Shown one piece after another: positions 29,261 through 44,000 of a stretch of 64,000 bases of DNA; position 1 is the first letter of the stretch, and each line of letters begins with the position of its first letter. The notes below the pieces were generated by a model. The model ran no database searches and was not told where the DNA came from. It saw nothing but the letters and a program-made list of their open reading frames with translations. The stretch covers positions 62,001-126,000 of the forward strand of contig JAPJBO010000378.1 of NCBI GenBank assembly GCA_030068145.1, read 5' to 3'. The stretch comes from Diplonema papillatum (taxonomy: Eukaryota; Euglenozoa; Diplonemea; Diplonemida; Diplonemidae). Position numbers and translations under genes: made by a program.

Positions 29261-30742
29261 ATGTCGTCAGCCAAGATAAAGCAGCTGGTCGACGCTGTGG
29301 TGCACACGGTGCTCGGAGCCCGGATCAAGAAGTCGGGAGGGGGGCACGTGGGCCGGGTTCCGCATGCGTTCGACACGTTTCACTTGGATATCGAAGGCGG
29401 TGAGGAAGTGAGTCGGGCGATCGACGCGGTGATGAACGACACGTCGCAGGCGGGGCGGATGCAGGGCGTGCAGGTGGGCGTCTTCGCGACAACGGCGCCC
29501 GCGTCGTGCTGGGGCGAGGCGGCGGCGAAGTGTTCGTTCTCCCTTCTCGAACTGTGGACCATCGAGCGCAAGACGCCGCAGGCGAAGGCCCTCCGCAAGC
29601 GCGAGGAAGACGCAGCCCTGCGGCTCCTCCTCCGCACCATCCACGCCGCCGCGCGCCTCCTCCCCCTGCACGCGTACAAGTCGAACCTCCACAGGGCCGC
29701 CGACAACAGCGACGAAAGCGCGCTGTCGTCGTCGACCGCCGGCGCAGCGTCGGCTTCGAAGCGGTGGAGCCGGCACCCGAAGCTCGGGTTTTTCATCGCG
29801 CCCCTCGGTTCCTTCGACTCGCAGGCCGGGGCCCTGAACCCGGGGCAGGGCATCGTGACCGAGCTCGCGAACCCCATTTACGGCACGTGCCGGTTTCCGG
29901 CGCCGCCGGAGCACAGGGCCTTCGGCAGCTGCAACGTGCATTGGGGCTTTTTGCAGGTGTCCGTCAAGTACGTGCCCGAAGCTGGGCTGCCCGACGCGTC
30001 GGCCGGCAACAGCGCCTTCGACGGCGCCCCCGGGTCGGTCGGCGTCAACATCATCGGCGACTTCTACGTCAACAGCCGCAACGCGGACGGGCTGCACGTC
30101 GTCCCGCCGCCGTTCTCGCGCCTCCCGCAGCAGCAGCAGCAGCACCCGCAGCCATCCGGCAGCCCAGGGCTGCCGCCGGCGAGTGTCGGCGGCTTGTCGC
30201 AGCCGGTGACCATTCCTGGGCGCCGCGCGCCGGGCGCTGCGGGTGGGCAGGTGTACCAGGCCGGCGGCGGGGCTGTTGGCGGCGGCGGCGGCGGCGGGGG
30301 TGGGGGGGCCGGCGGCGGCGGGGCGCCGGTTGTCGGAACGCCGCCGCCGCCGTTCGCGCTGACGCCGACGCCTTCGTCGTTCCAGTCGGCGTCGTCGTTT
30401 TCGAAGGCGTTCGGACCGTCGAACCCGCCATACCACCCGCTGGGCACCAGCTCCGGCACGCGGCCGTCGTACCTGGCGACGTCCGTGTCGCCGCCGGAAG
30501 GCTCGTTCCTGTCGCAGTGGACGCCGCGGCTGGAGGTAGCCTCGACCGGCGCCTGGGCGCCGTCCAAGACGTGCTCCACCGACCGCGACCGCGAGCTCTG
30601 CGCCAACGACACCTTCAACTCGTCCATCCTCCACAACTCGCACCAAGACATCAGCCCGTACATGGCCTTCCTCGAAGACGAGTTCGACCTCGCTGCCGAT
30701 ACCTGGGAAGACGAGCACGAGAGAGGTGCGCTTTCTTTTTAA
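29261..30742 (+). CDS. ATG13: ATG13-like autophagy initiation protein
   Basis: This frame encodes 493 aa from ATG 29261 (GAAAAATGTCG). ATG13 is the regulatory subunit of the Atg1/ULK kinase complex that starts autophagosome formation. The N-terminal 240 residues resemble the ATG13 HORMA domain: KIKQLVDAVVHTVLGARIK, FHLDIEG, LLELWTIERKTPQ, LLLRTIHAAARLLPLHAYK, LGFFIAPLGSF and a final strand block FGSCNVHWGFLQVSVKY. After that come a linker with five Gln (near 290), a Gly-rich run (about 339-354) and Pro/Ser-rich disorder, as expected of the flexible ATG13 tail that binds Atg1/Atg17-type partners. The C-terminus is acidic (FLEDEFDLAADTWEDEHE). The frame ends at TAA 30740, but G|GTGCGC at 30726 could be a donor, so a further exon is possible. 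Assignment rests on motif pattern, not a search. Confidence 0.75.
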   Translation: MSSAKIKQLVDAVVHTVLGARIKKSGGGHVGRVPHAFDTFHLDIEGGEEVSRAIDAVMNDTSQAGRMQGVQVGVFATTAPASCWGEAAAKCSFSLLELWTIERKTPQAKALRKREEDAALRLLLRTIHAAARLLPLHAYKSNLHRAADNSDESALSSSTAGAASASKRWSRHPKLGFFIAPLGSFDSQAGALNPGQGIVTELANPIYGTCRFPAPPEHRAFGSCNVHWGFLQVSVKYVPEAGLPDASAGNSAFDGAPGSVGVNIIGDFYVNSRNADGLHVVPPPFSRLPQQQQQHPQPSGSPGLPPASVGGLSQPVTIPGRRAPGAAGGQVYQAGGGAVGGGGGGGGGGAGGGGAPVVGTPPPPFALTPTPSSFQSASSFSKAFGPSNPPYHPLGTSSGTRPSYLATSVSPPEGSFLSQWTPRLEVASTGAWAPSKTCSTDRDRELCANDTFNSSILHNSHQDISPYMAFLEDEFDLAADTWEDEHERGALSF

Positions 30743-32330
30743 GAGTTGCAGGTCGCTTGCAATTCCGGGATTTTCGAGTCTCCGGGTGATCGTTCGAATG
30801 AGTTCTTTTGAAGCTAGTACGTACTAGGGGGGTTTTTTTTTTTGCGAGCTCTGCGTGCTTCGCACCGTCGTTTTTTTTTTTTGTCGTATAAGATCCAGGG
30901 GTTATTCTAATCCCCGAAATTCTGAAAAATCCCGGTTGAAAAATCTTTGATACGGCCAGAAGTTTTTTCCCCACGCTGCGCATGGGAAAGCATGGATTGC
31001 TGAAGCAAGCAGTGTCCCACACAGTAGTGTCATACGTTAGCACACGACAGGCGCCCCCCAACACGCTAATCCCAACGCCCCTCATGTCCCATAGATATTT
31101 CTGGACCACATCGCTGGCAAGCTGTGTACACACAAAACAGCAACTACGACTCCAGGATCTGAGCCTGTAGCCTGGGTCCCTTGCCAAAAAGTTTTCACCA
31201 GAAATCCCCATGGTTAAAAAGTCTTTTTTCACCGGCCTGTTTTCAGATTTTTTTTTTTTTGGTGAAAAAAACTTTTTTTAACCATACAGGATAATCCCTG
31301 ATAAGATCGCAGATCTTAAAAGATTATTATATCCGACGAATACCTAACACTCGTTACAGGTTAAATAACCCCGTCGCTATCCCGAAAACATCGTAACTTC
31401 ACCCCTCGCTTGCCCACCCACCCTTGCCCCCTTTTTTCTGAAGCCGTGTCCTGAGGCGTCACGACGATTGTGACAAACACACCGAATCACTGCCTGACCT
31501 TTCTACTTTCGATTTATGCATCATCCGCGACGGTGAAGACGAAGCAGCAGACGGAGCCAGTATACGCAGTAGGAGGAGGATGTATTATTTTTTTGCGCTA
31601 GCAACATACTTGCGGGTTACTCCACGTTGTGCAGGCTGGCAAATAAAAGCACCTTCTTTTTTCAAGACAACAGTATTTATTACTATGTTTACTTCACAGA
31701 AGGACGGTGCCACGGTGCGACTCGGCAGCCCCTGCTAAACGAGCGCCACGTGGGGGGTGAAGTGAACGGATTCATCCCTTCCTTCAGCACCAAAAGTCCA
31801 GGAATACCGGTATTCCCAGCAATAGAGAGCAATAGACGCATAAAAGGAGAGAATAGCCGTAAAAGGAACAAAAAGAAAGTTTATCACGATTACCATTTCT
31901 TCAGCGCCGTATCCAGCAGCTGTCCATCTTACATACTCAACGTTGAGCCGGTCCGTCCCTACCTCTTGAAACTGCATCGAAGTGCCTGCCGCTGTTTATC
32001 ACAGTGAATCACGGTCCACCACGGTCTATCAGGTCCATCCCTAGTCCCTAGAGCTGCATCGAGTTGCCCGGTGCTGTATTCTTCGGTCTATCACGGTCTA
32101 TCAAGAGGGAATGGACCGGCTCACAACGTTGTAGCCAGAGCTTCTGACAAGTTACACACACAAAAATATTCCAATACTTTTGCCAACGCCACGTGGGTGC
32201 AGGCTTTGACATCAATCAGCATCATCGGGTAGGTTTGTGGCACGTCCTACACGCCGTCCCTCGCATCTGCGGTGCTTTTTGACGGGGCTGAAACCAAGCT
32301 GAAAACAGTGACTCGGAATGCTGGCCACCA
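30743..32330. other. T/A-tract-rich intergenic DNA with inverted repeat
   Basis: T-runs occur at 30831-30843, 30870-30882 and 31248-31260. An imperfect inverted repeat pairs ATGGTTAAAAAGTCTTTTTT (31209-) with the reverse of 31260-31284 (GGTGAAAAAAACTTTTTTTA). 31720-31760 is a LINE-tail match (GGCAGCCCCTGCTAAAC, then CACGTGGGGGGTG). 31975-32110 repeats GGTCTATCA/CTGCATCGA words. No gene was seen. Confidence 0.5.
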
Positions 32331-32441
32331 TTTATGATCTATCTGTCGCCCGAGAATCGGTTGGTGAGAGTGACCCGTGGGCTTGCCTTTGTTCAAACGT
32401 TTTCCATTCCAAGACCCCGTAGCTTGAAACACTCAACACAG

Positions 32442-32671
32442 TCGAGAAGACCGACGACGAGGTATCGAAGTTCCGGGACCGGATGGAGGCTGTGTCGCTC
32501 TCGACGGGCTTCTCGTACGCTCTGCACAGCGACCCGTCGCTCTCGCGCAATTCTTTCAACTCCGCGTCCGTCTCCGCCCTCACTCAGCCAGGGCCCAGGA
32601 CCATACGCGAGGCCCGCGCGCACCTGCAGGAGATCACGCAAGAGTTCTTGTCCGTCGGCTCCGAGAACTGA
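32442..32671 (+). CDS. Last exon of an unknown gene
   Basis: After the acceptor AACACTCAACACAG (32428-32441) the frame reads EKTDDEVSKFRDRMEAVSLS, TGFSYALHSDPSLSRNSFNS, then ...TIREARAHLQEITQEFLSV and a stop at 32669-32671. It is 75 codons, mostly predicted helical with a Ser-rich middle, and GC-rich in third positions, in contrast to the flanks. A run upstream of the acceptor (CCATTTATGATCTATCTGTC at 32330) resembles the region before another acceptor (CCATTTATGACCTGTCTCCC at 54798). Upstream exons were not found and the family is not recognised. Confidence 0.5.
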
Positions 32672-33827
32672 GCAGCCGCTCCTTCTCGCACCCCCAAAAC
32701 CGCACTGCTCCTGCCGCATCCGCCCTGTGGCGGACCGCCGAGCCGGCACCGTTCGAGACTCGTCGGAAGGCCGGACGACGACAAACACGCGTCCGAGAAA
32801 AGAGTCGCCGCCCTCCGTACGAACAAAAAACAGGCGACCCACTGCCCGTAGTAGTAGTCGCTAGGAAGAGCGGAAGGCCGGCGCCCTGAGGATACTTGAT
32901 AGGGACAGGCGGAAGCGTGAAAGTGGAACAGCTGTCCACCGTCCACCAGAGTAGGAGAAAAATAAACGGGAAAATTAGATCAAAACCTGGACGTGGTGTC
33001 AGGTGGCAATTGATCGTATTCAGACTTCAGTTGCATCACACATTGCATGCGGCTGAACGAAAAGTAGAATGTGCATTGCCACCGATTCTTCGCATTCTAC
33101 TCTCCTAACTGCATCGGGCGATCCAGCAATAGGGGAGACCGCGAACCCTGCCTTTTTCTTCCCGCTAGTTGGTCCTGGATGTGGCGAGTGACGAACGGCC
33201 ACGTTGCACAATCAGATTCACCTGCAGACACTCAGGTTTTGACGAAGGCCCGCCCGACGTGTCCGCAAGTAAAAGGGCTGCTCATGGACACGGCATCCTG
33301 CGTGCACTGTTCCAAGCACGCTCTTTTACTCCTACATTACTTTGAACCGACCGAGTTCTCTACGAGCGCCAAACCTTCTTTCAGAAGTCGTTTCTTGATT
33401 GAGACTCTTGTCGTTCACATTCCGTCGGCAGGAAAACGACAGCCCTCCTCTTCTAAAGGTTTCGAGGTGATCCCCCGCCGGCAAGCAGGCGTTCGCTCCC
33501 GCCTGACTCGAAGCGCAACTTGCATTGCAACTGTAGGCGCGAAAGTGACCCTTCCGGTGACACGCAACGGAAACCTGGCAGAGTATGCTACTCATTGGCT
33601 TGCTGGTGGCTCCACTGAGACAGCAGCCAGCGATTGTGACCTGCGTGCGTAACGCCAAGCGCTAGCGTCTGGCATGCGAGACACAGCCGTGTCTAAAAGA
33701 GAGACGAAAGGCATCGGCTCGCCTCTGTCAATGGACAATGTCTGAAGGAACCAACCACCCCCGGGTGGGCTAGTCTGACACGAGTTGTCAACAGGAAAAA
33801 AAAGAAACGAAATAGGCGTCGGGCGGC
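32672..33827. other. Spacer with element G copy near 33540-33720
   Basis: 33535-33600 (GCGAAAGTGACCCTTCCGGT, GACACGCAACG) parallels 16905-16950 and 40450-40500. 33660-33720 (GCTAGCGTC, CAGCCGTGTCT, GAGAGACGAAAGGCATCGGC) parallels 40690-40745. No gene is supported. Confidence 0.45.
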
Positions 33828-33992
33828 TCCTCCAGCACTTTCCACGACTTTTAAACCTGGACCCGCGTCTCTAGTTGCACCGAGGAATGCGGAAAGAAAT
33901 CGCTAAGTAACGTGCTCCTTGCCGCGGAGCGCCTTCAACCTCGTCCGTCGCCCCTCTTTCCCGGTACTGGTAGCACCTGCACCCAAACCTAC
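33828..33992 (+). repeat. Dispersed element H, copy 2
   Basis: Inverted partner of 27419-27586. The pair flanks the rRNA fragment, ATG13 and the exon at 32.4 kb. Confidence 0.85.
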
Positions 33993-34126
33993 GACTCTCC
34001 GAAGAGTTACACGAGTTTCGATACTTGGAAGTCAGCTGACTCGGTCCGACGGCCATAATCTGGGCCCTGTGCTCAGACGACATTTGTTAGTACCTGTAGT
34101 CTGACAGTTCCACCTTTGTCTATTTT

Positions 34127-34262
34127 TTTGTATAAGCACCTGCTTTGTAGGAAATACTTGAGGAGGCTGCCAGTTGCAAAGATCAAAGGAGGTAAATGTG
34201 CTGTAGCCCACACGAAACACAGGTAAATCTGGGTTTAGTGGCGGGCGTAAGCGTTCAACAAA
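34127..34262 (+). repeat. Dispersed element D, copy 2
   Basis: Near-identical to 23010-23150. Similarity to copy 3 continues to about 34325 (AAGACCCATTTTGTAG, CTAGCCTCC.TCGAA). Confidence 0.85.
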
Positions 34263-37735
<3,473 letters not shown>

Positions 37736-37738
37736 AGC

Positions 37739-39446
37739 ACACGTACTGCCACTACCGCAGATGCGATACGACACTAGTATGCGATACCTTAAAAGGAAAC
37801 CTTACGACAGTGGTCACCCGGAGAACTAACGCTCTAAAAACGGCCCGCAGGGTACACCCGACCCAGTTGTTGAATCGCGTTGATTAGATTTGGTGGGTCT
37901 TGTTAGCGGCACTGAACACAGACAATCAGCAAGTTGGAGGTTGCTCAATGGAATGTAGCCTCGTTGTCAAAGTGTTCGGTCATTCGAAAGTGAACAGAGG
38001 GTGGTGCTTCCACACCAGTCTTCGTAGCCGATACGAAATGAATGGGAGGTAATGCCTTGTGCCACCAGTTTGCGTGGCACCGATTTTGCACGTGCCTGGT
38101 GTCAGCAGTGCGTCTCGTCAAGCACCCAGTGGACAGCTCGTATGTAACGAGTGTATGATATACACTACGCGCGATGGTACTGGCAACCGAGCCACATCGC
38201 GGGTGAGGGAGCGGCCTTCGGAAAGCATATTCCCTCCTGTCTGCAGAGTCGGCCCCTCGGAAGAAGACTTAACGCAAGTATCAGCCATGCATGTATGCAA
38301 GGCAGTGTTCTGTCCAAACATTAAGCTAGGGCTTTTAGCCAACATGAATTGTCGGAGAAAATGAGAAGCTCGTCACCGCAAATTGTGGCGTTTTTACTTG
38401 CGTCCAGAATCCAGCTCTGGACGCAAAAACGATCAGGCGCTGCGTTCAACGAAGAAAACGAGTGTTCAGCGCCTAGAGTGCCGCGCCTGGCGAGAGAGTC
38501 ACCTTCCTTTCGCTATCCTTTTGCCCTGTTCCCGCGTCGTTGCCCAGTCGAAGCGGCAGCAAGCACGCTGTCCGCATTTGAAGTGCATTCCCTACAGCAC
38601 AGCGAATGCAGCAAGAACCGTGGGCGGCCGCACGACCTGCCAAAAAATGATCAGGAAGGTGCGACTGACATTCTTTGATCCTGTTGGTTCGGGCTAGCTC
38701 AGGAGTGCAACCTTTTACCGGAATATTACTCGTCGTAGAAGCCAGCTCCTCCCCGAATTCTCCTGGTGTCGATTCGAGGTGGTCGTGTTCATCTAGCCAT
38801 GGTCTTGCTCCTGTTCCCTCAGTAAACTGCAAACACCCGCTCCGCACAGTGAGGCGGTCGTCGACGTGCTACACCTTCGACAGGCCAGTCTACGATAAAC
38901 TCCCACGGACTCCAGTGGGTGATACAGCCTTCAGGGCCCCTTTGTGAGGGGTCAGACCAGTGTTCCCGTGGCCCCAAAATTGTGGTGAGTAACCCGTAAC
39001 TAGTGAACTTGCACTCTAAATAAAAAAGTAGAAAGTCCTAGCTGGGTGGTTGATTAGCCAAGGTGCACAGTGCTTCCTGAGAAGCCTGGGGGTTTCGGCT
39101 CTCGCCATACACACCAACACGCAATAGTTTTTAATGCACTGTACAGCTGCTGATCTCGCTTGTGCAAAAGCCGTGGCAGACATAGGGTAACATTTGTTTC
39201 CAGCCAGTCTTTCGTCGTTAACCAACACAAGTGTGAGAACTTGGGGGACGCGGGAACACTCGAAACACCGGTGGTGGAAAGGTCTTGACTGGGACAAGGC
39301 TGGCTGCGGATTATCAGGACCATTGTTATCGGAACTTTCAGCTATCCATCAGCTCTCGGAGGAACCAGCATGTAGTAGATACCCACAGAGCCCAGCAAGG
39401 AGGTGTGCGTCCACTACCGCGCCGCCCCCGAGAATAATTCTTCGTT
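37739..39446. other. Spacer with element F copy 3 (38250-38336)
   Basis: The F copy reads CCTCGGAAGAAGACTTAACG...ATCAGCCATGCATG...GGCAGTGTTCTG. A small hairpin TGCGTCCAGA/TCTGGACGCA lies at 38399-38426. No gene was seen. Confidence 0.5.
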
Positions 39447-39700
39447 TCCTTTTTTGCGTAAGCACCGGCTTTGTAGGAAATACTCCTACTTTTGTGCAGG
39501 AAAACGGTCTAATTTACTCTACACACTCGAAACTCTAAATACTTGAGGAAGTCGCCACTTGCGAAAGTCGCAAAGGAGGAGCACACGAAACACAGGTAAA
39601 TCTGGGCTTGGCGCCGGGCGCAAGCGTCGGCAAAAAGACCACGAAAGTCTCAAAGACCCATTTGTGTGCATCGTGTCTCCTCGTCTAGCCTCCGTCGAAA
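39447..39700 (+). repeat. Dispersed element D, copy 3, with a small insertion
   Basis: Aligns with copies 1 and 2 except for about 56 extra bases (39486-39541), bounded on both sides by AAATACT. The other copies have a single AAATRCT at that point, so the insert has a 7-bp target duplication. Confidence 0.75.
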
Positions 39701-39795
39701 TGAGCACCGGGCGATCCCTCCGAGTGTTTTCTTTTCAAACCACCGACGATGTCCATTTGTATTTCGGGGCTGGAACCAGTCTGGGGGCTCGCTAG

Positions 39796-39985
39796 GTAAG
39801 AGCGGGTAACGCGGGCGGCACCACCTGGCTTTGCGAGCCCTTGGACCAACCCGCGTCTGATGCGGTTGTAGAATATACGAGCGCCTACGTCTTCATGGTC
39901 GTGCTGCAGCGGCCTTGGTAGGGGACAGCTGTGTCAGATTACTGGTGCCTGCTGTCTCCGGCTGCTTTGGCAGTTCGACACCTAG
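39796..39985 (+). repeat. Dispersed element C, copy 2
   Basis: Begins AG|GTAAGAGCGGG, like 13908, and shares GCGTCTGATGCGGTTG, GACAGCTGTGTCAG and GCCTGCTGTCTCCGGCTGCT. Confidence 0.55.
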
Positions 39986-40862
39986 GAGTAACTAGAGGGG
40001 GGTCGCTGAAGTGTCTCAGCGACTAAAGGCTGTCGCACTTCTCTTCTTCTTCTTCTTCTTCTTCTTCTTTTTTTTCAGTTTCTTTTTTAGCGTTTTTCCT
40101 TCTGGGTTCTTGTTCCTCCTGTTTTCTTCAGTTTTGTGTTGCGGCACTTCACAACTGTTCCGAAAAACAAGAAAATGACCTATCCCTCCAGATGAGAGCG
40201 TACACTTCTGACCAGCCCCCGGTGGCTTTCTGCTTCCCGCTTTTGCGACTGCTGTCTGCGCGAGGAGAACATGCCTTGATGGCGTGTCTAGAACCTGCGG
40301 CATTTCTAGCGATCGATACCGCCTCAATGCATGCGAAGACTCGAAGACTGAAGCCGCTAGTCGCAACCCGTGGTCCTGGGTGCAAGAGCTCGGGCCCCGT
40401 GAACAGGAGAGCAGCTGATCTGCAGCCGTCGTGGAGTTTCTGCGCCACGATGAAAGCGGGGCGAAAGTGACCTTTCCGGCGGCACGCAGCGAAACGCGCA
40501 GGCATAGCGCGGCACCCATCCATCCCTGTTGTGTGTCTTGATTGTGTGCACCAGCGGAGCTCACCTGCTTTGGTAACTTTCATGTAGTACGGCTTCAACG
40601 ACTAATTCTTTGTACCAACAATGCGCTGTCCGATGCGCGCAACCCCTTATCAGTACCCAAAGACTGTGACACACATGCACAAGTCGGTCGCTAGCGTCAG
40701 CCGTGTCTTAAAGGTGAGATGAGAGGCATTGGCTCACTCTGTCGGAAGGTCAATGCCACGAACGCAACAACGAGCCCGAATGTGCGCGACACCTCAACGT
40801 GTCAACTGCCAGAAGAAAACCGTGCCCCAGGTTAGGAGGGTGGAAGGTGGCGGTCTTTTCCC
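39986..40862. other. Spacer; (TCT)n tract and element G copies
   Basis: (TTC)n followed by T-run at 40041-40077. Element G blocks at 40445-40500 and 40690-40760. No gene was seen. Confidence 0.45.
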
Positions 40863-41053
40863 TCGGAAGCGCGTGAATACCGCAGAGAATAGTTAACTAG
40901 ACCAATTGAGTTTGTGCTGCCCTCACGTTTGCGGGAGTCGGAGAACCTACCAACAACTAAAACAGGTCCGACCCCGACCTCCCCTCCGCTCTCGCGATAA
41001 GAAACGAACACTTTCCTTTTTCTATCCGTCTTGCCAACAGCTGCGACTCGCAG
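40863..41053 (+). repeat. Dispersed element B, copy 3, abutting the lipase gene
   Basis: Matches 18233-18430 over its length (CGCAGAGAATAGTTAACTAG, TTGAGTTTGTGCT, GCGGGAGTCGGAGAACCTAC, TATCCGTCTTGCCAACAGC). It ends in two AG dinucleotides (AACAG at 41040, CGCAG at 41053) just before the lipase ATG. It is either an intron end in the 5' leader or a repeat carrying the promoter. Confidence 0.7.
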
Positions 41054-41078
41054 GTATTCTGCGGGCTGCGTCCGCGGG

Positions 41079-44000
41079 ATGATCCACGAAATGGAGACCC
41101 CGCGCAAATTGCGGCACGGCTGCGTCATGCGCATCGAGATGCTCAGCGGGAAGGAGGGCACCTTGGTGCTGCTGACGCTGTTGGTGGCGACGGTGGGCGC
41201 GATTGTGACCGAGGGTCAGAACGACAGGCTGAGCACGGATGAGACACCGATGTGGCTGGCCGAGACGACGAGTTCGAGCACTCTTTGGACAGGAAACGCC
41301 TCTTCTTCGACACTCACGTTTCTGTCGTCCGCGCGCGTGAAGATCGAGTACAACAAAGACGCAATGGAGCCCGATCCCGAGTCAATAAGCCTGGCCGTCG
41401 ACTTTTTCGACGAGACCGGCAAATCGTTGGACGACGAATCCGAGACCCATACCTTCAGCTGCGTCCTTGACAGCACCTGCATACCCATCACGCTGCCGAA
41501 GCGCGGGGTGTACCCACCGGACACGGGCGATATCTGGGTCAACGTCACCATTTACAACTCATCCGACTTCGTGCCTGAAAACGCGGCAGTTTTCATCCAG
41601 CTCGTCAACCCCACTTTGTACATCACGGTCCCGGTGCGAGTCGTGCTTTTTGCGGCCGGGGCTGTACACGCGTATAAATACGTCGCGTACTTGGGCAGCA
41701 GCACGGACCCGATCCAAGCGGAGCACCACCTCGTCGTCGGCGCTTTCGTCTTCCTCCTGGTCTACATCAACATCTTCTTCCCGCTCACGTTCCTGAAGCG
41801 GACTGGCACCGGGTGGGACCAGCTCGTGGCTGTCCTCATCTTCCAGCTTCCCCTGCTGACGGTCAGCTACGCGAAGGGCGCCACGTTCGCGGCCCTGCGC
41901 ACCATCTTCAACATGCGGGGCTCGCGGGCCGACGAAATCTTCGGCGCGTACAAGAGAGTCTCGTACTTCTTCGTCCCCCTGGTGGTCCTGCAGATGGCGT
42001 ACTGCGCCGAGAAGGGCAGCGCCTTCGACGTGGTGGGTGACCAGCTGCTCTCGACCGTGGGCCTCGCGAGGGGTATCGTCAACTTGGCGTGGCTCGTGGC
42101 CACAGTCGTCCTCCTCTGCGACTGCTGCTGCCTCGGGTGGAGCGCCAAAGCTCAGCTGCGGCGGTCGCCTTACGTGCACACGAGGGACCGGCAGATGTTC
42201 GTCCGCCTCCTGATCTTCGTCGTGTACAGCTTGTTGGTCGTCGTCGTCGCCTCCCTTGCCTCCGCGGAAGGCGGGCCGGGGCAAATCGGCATCGTCATCT
42301 ACATCTCGTTCGCGGTGCACGTCCTGGCTTGGGCAAGCACTCCCGTTTTCCTGAAGAGCAAAGCCGGCGCCCAGCCGCCGCCTCCGACGACCGACGCTTG
42401 GAGGAAGACCGCGTGGCGCCGCGAATGGTTCGACTGGATCGAGCGCAACCCGACGGCCCTGTCGCTGTACTACTTCGTCACCGAGGAGCAGGAGGACGCG
42501 TTTTGGAGGTTGCAGGGCGGTGAAGCCGCGCCGGCGGACTACTTCGCGGTCCGCATGGCCGCGGCTGAGGAGGGCGTCTGCGTGGGCCAGGAGCGCACGC
42601 CTTCTTCAGAACAAGCGGAGGACGGAAACCTCGCCCTGCCGTTGCTGCTCGGGAAGGCGGATGCAGGCGGGGAGGCCCGAACGCCTGAAACCTGGAGCGA
42701 GCCGTCGTGCAAAGCGGCGGGGTCGGCCGTCTCGCGCGCCGCGGCGCAGTTCCACCCGTTCAACTTCGAGCGCTGCCTGTGGGCGTGCCACCTGTCCGGC
42801 GAGGTGTACAAGAAGGACTGCCACTCGACCGCCATCTCGGCCGCGGCGGCCGGGCTGCTGGCCGCGGCGGCCGCAGTGGCACAGCTCGCCTCCGACGGCG
42901 GCATCGCCGCCCGCATCCCGTGCGGCAAGTCCTCGTTTTGGGCCAAAACGGCGCGCCGGCTGCGGCGCAAAGCCCCCAGCGCCGAACCGGGGGCCGGCAG
43001 CGAGACGCAGGCATCCAGCAGCAGCAACGGGGACAAACTCGAAGGCCAGCAGGACAGCCTTAATGAGCTGAACGAGCTCAATGATCACAATGAGCCGAAT
43101 GACCTCGATGACTTCGTTACCAGCGGTTTGGCCGACGAGGCGTTGCAACCTGACGCGGATGTTGCGGAGGTGCAAGCGTATGAACGGTGGCAGAGGGAAA
43201 GTCAAACGATCGATCCCGAGGGAGAGATCGCGACGGCGCCCTCGACGGTGATCGAGTCGAGCTCGTTCTTCAGCCTCGTGAAGGTGCACTCCGTCGCCGG
43301 GATGCAGTGCCTCATGGGGACCACGGCCAGCGGCTTCTTCGTCATCGCCTTCCGGGGCAGCTCGAACATGCGGAACTGGCGGGACAATTCGAAGGTCCCC
43401 CGTCAGCCCTGGGACGAGCTCGCACCGGACCCCAGCGCTGACGGCCGGCCGCTGGCCCACAGCGGGTTCCTCAAGATCTGGAGCCGCGTGAAGCCGTTCG
43501 TCGAGGACTCGGTCGCGAGGTACGCCGGGGCGCGGCCGCTGCTGGTGGCGGGGCACAGCCTCGGCGGCGCCATGGCGACGCTGTGTGGGTACAGCCTGCG
43601 GCGGGCGGTGGCCAACAGCGTCGAGGTGTGGACCTTCGGCTCGCCGCACGTCGGGAACGCCGCTTTCGCGCGGGCCTTCGACAAGGGGATGCCCAACTGC
43701 TTCCGCGTCGTGAACGAGAACGACGCCATCACGAGGTGCACGCTAACCTACGGCAACCGTCACGTCGGGAAGTACGTGCTGTTGGGCGTCGAGACGGGAG
43801 TGTTCGCGGCGAATCCGACTTTTTTCGACCGTTGGTGGTCGCCGTCTCGGTGTCTGTGGAACAGCGCCATAGCCCACTCGATGGTGAGGTACCAGGCCGC
43901 GCTCAACGCCGCGTTCCGCATGGTTTCCTCCCGCCAGCACTTGTCGCGGCCGCTGCCGCCGTGGATCTCGGACCCGATCACCCGCCAGCACCCCTGCTGC

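Noticed and set aside
29267-30718. 483-aa minus-strand frame over ATG13
   Set aside because: It is an antisense shadow. The plus frame has recognisable ATG13-type motifs and the correct start context.
42606-43649. 347-aa minus-strand frame inside the lipase gene
   Set aside because: It is a shadow of the lipase reading frame, whose catalytic triad is intact on the plus strand.
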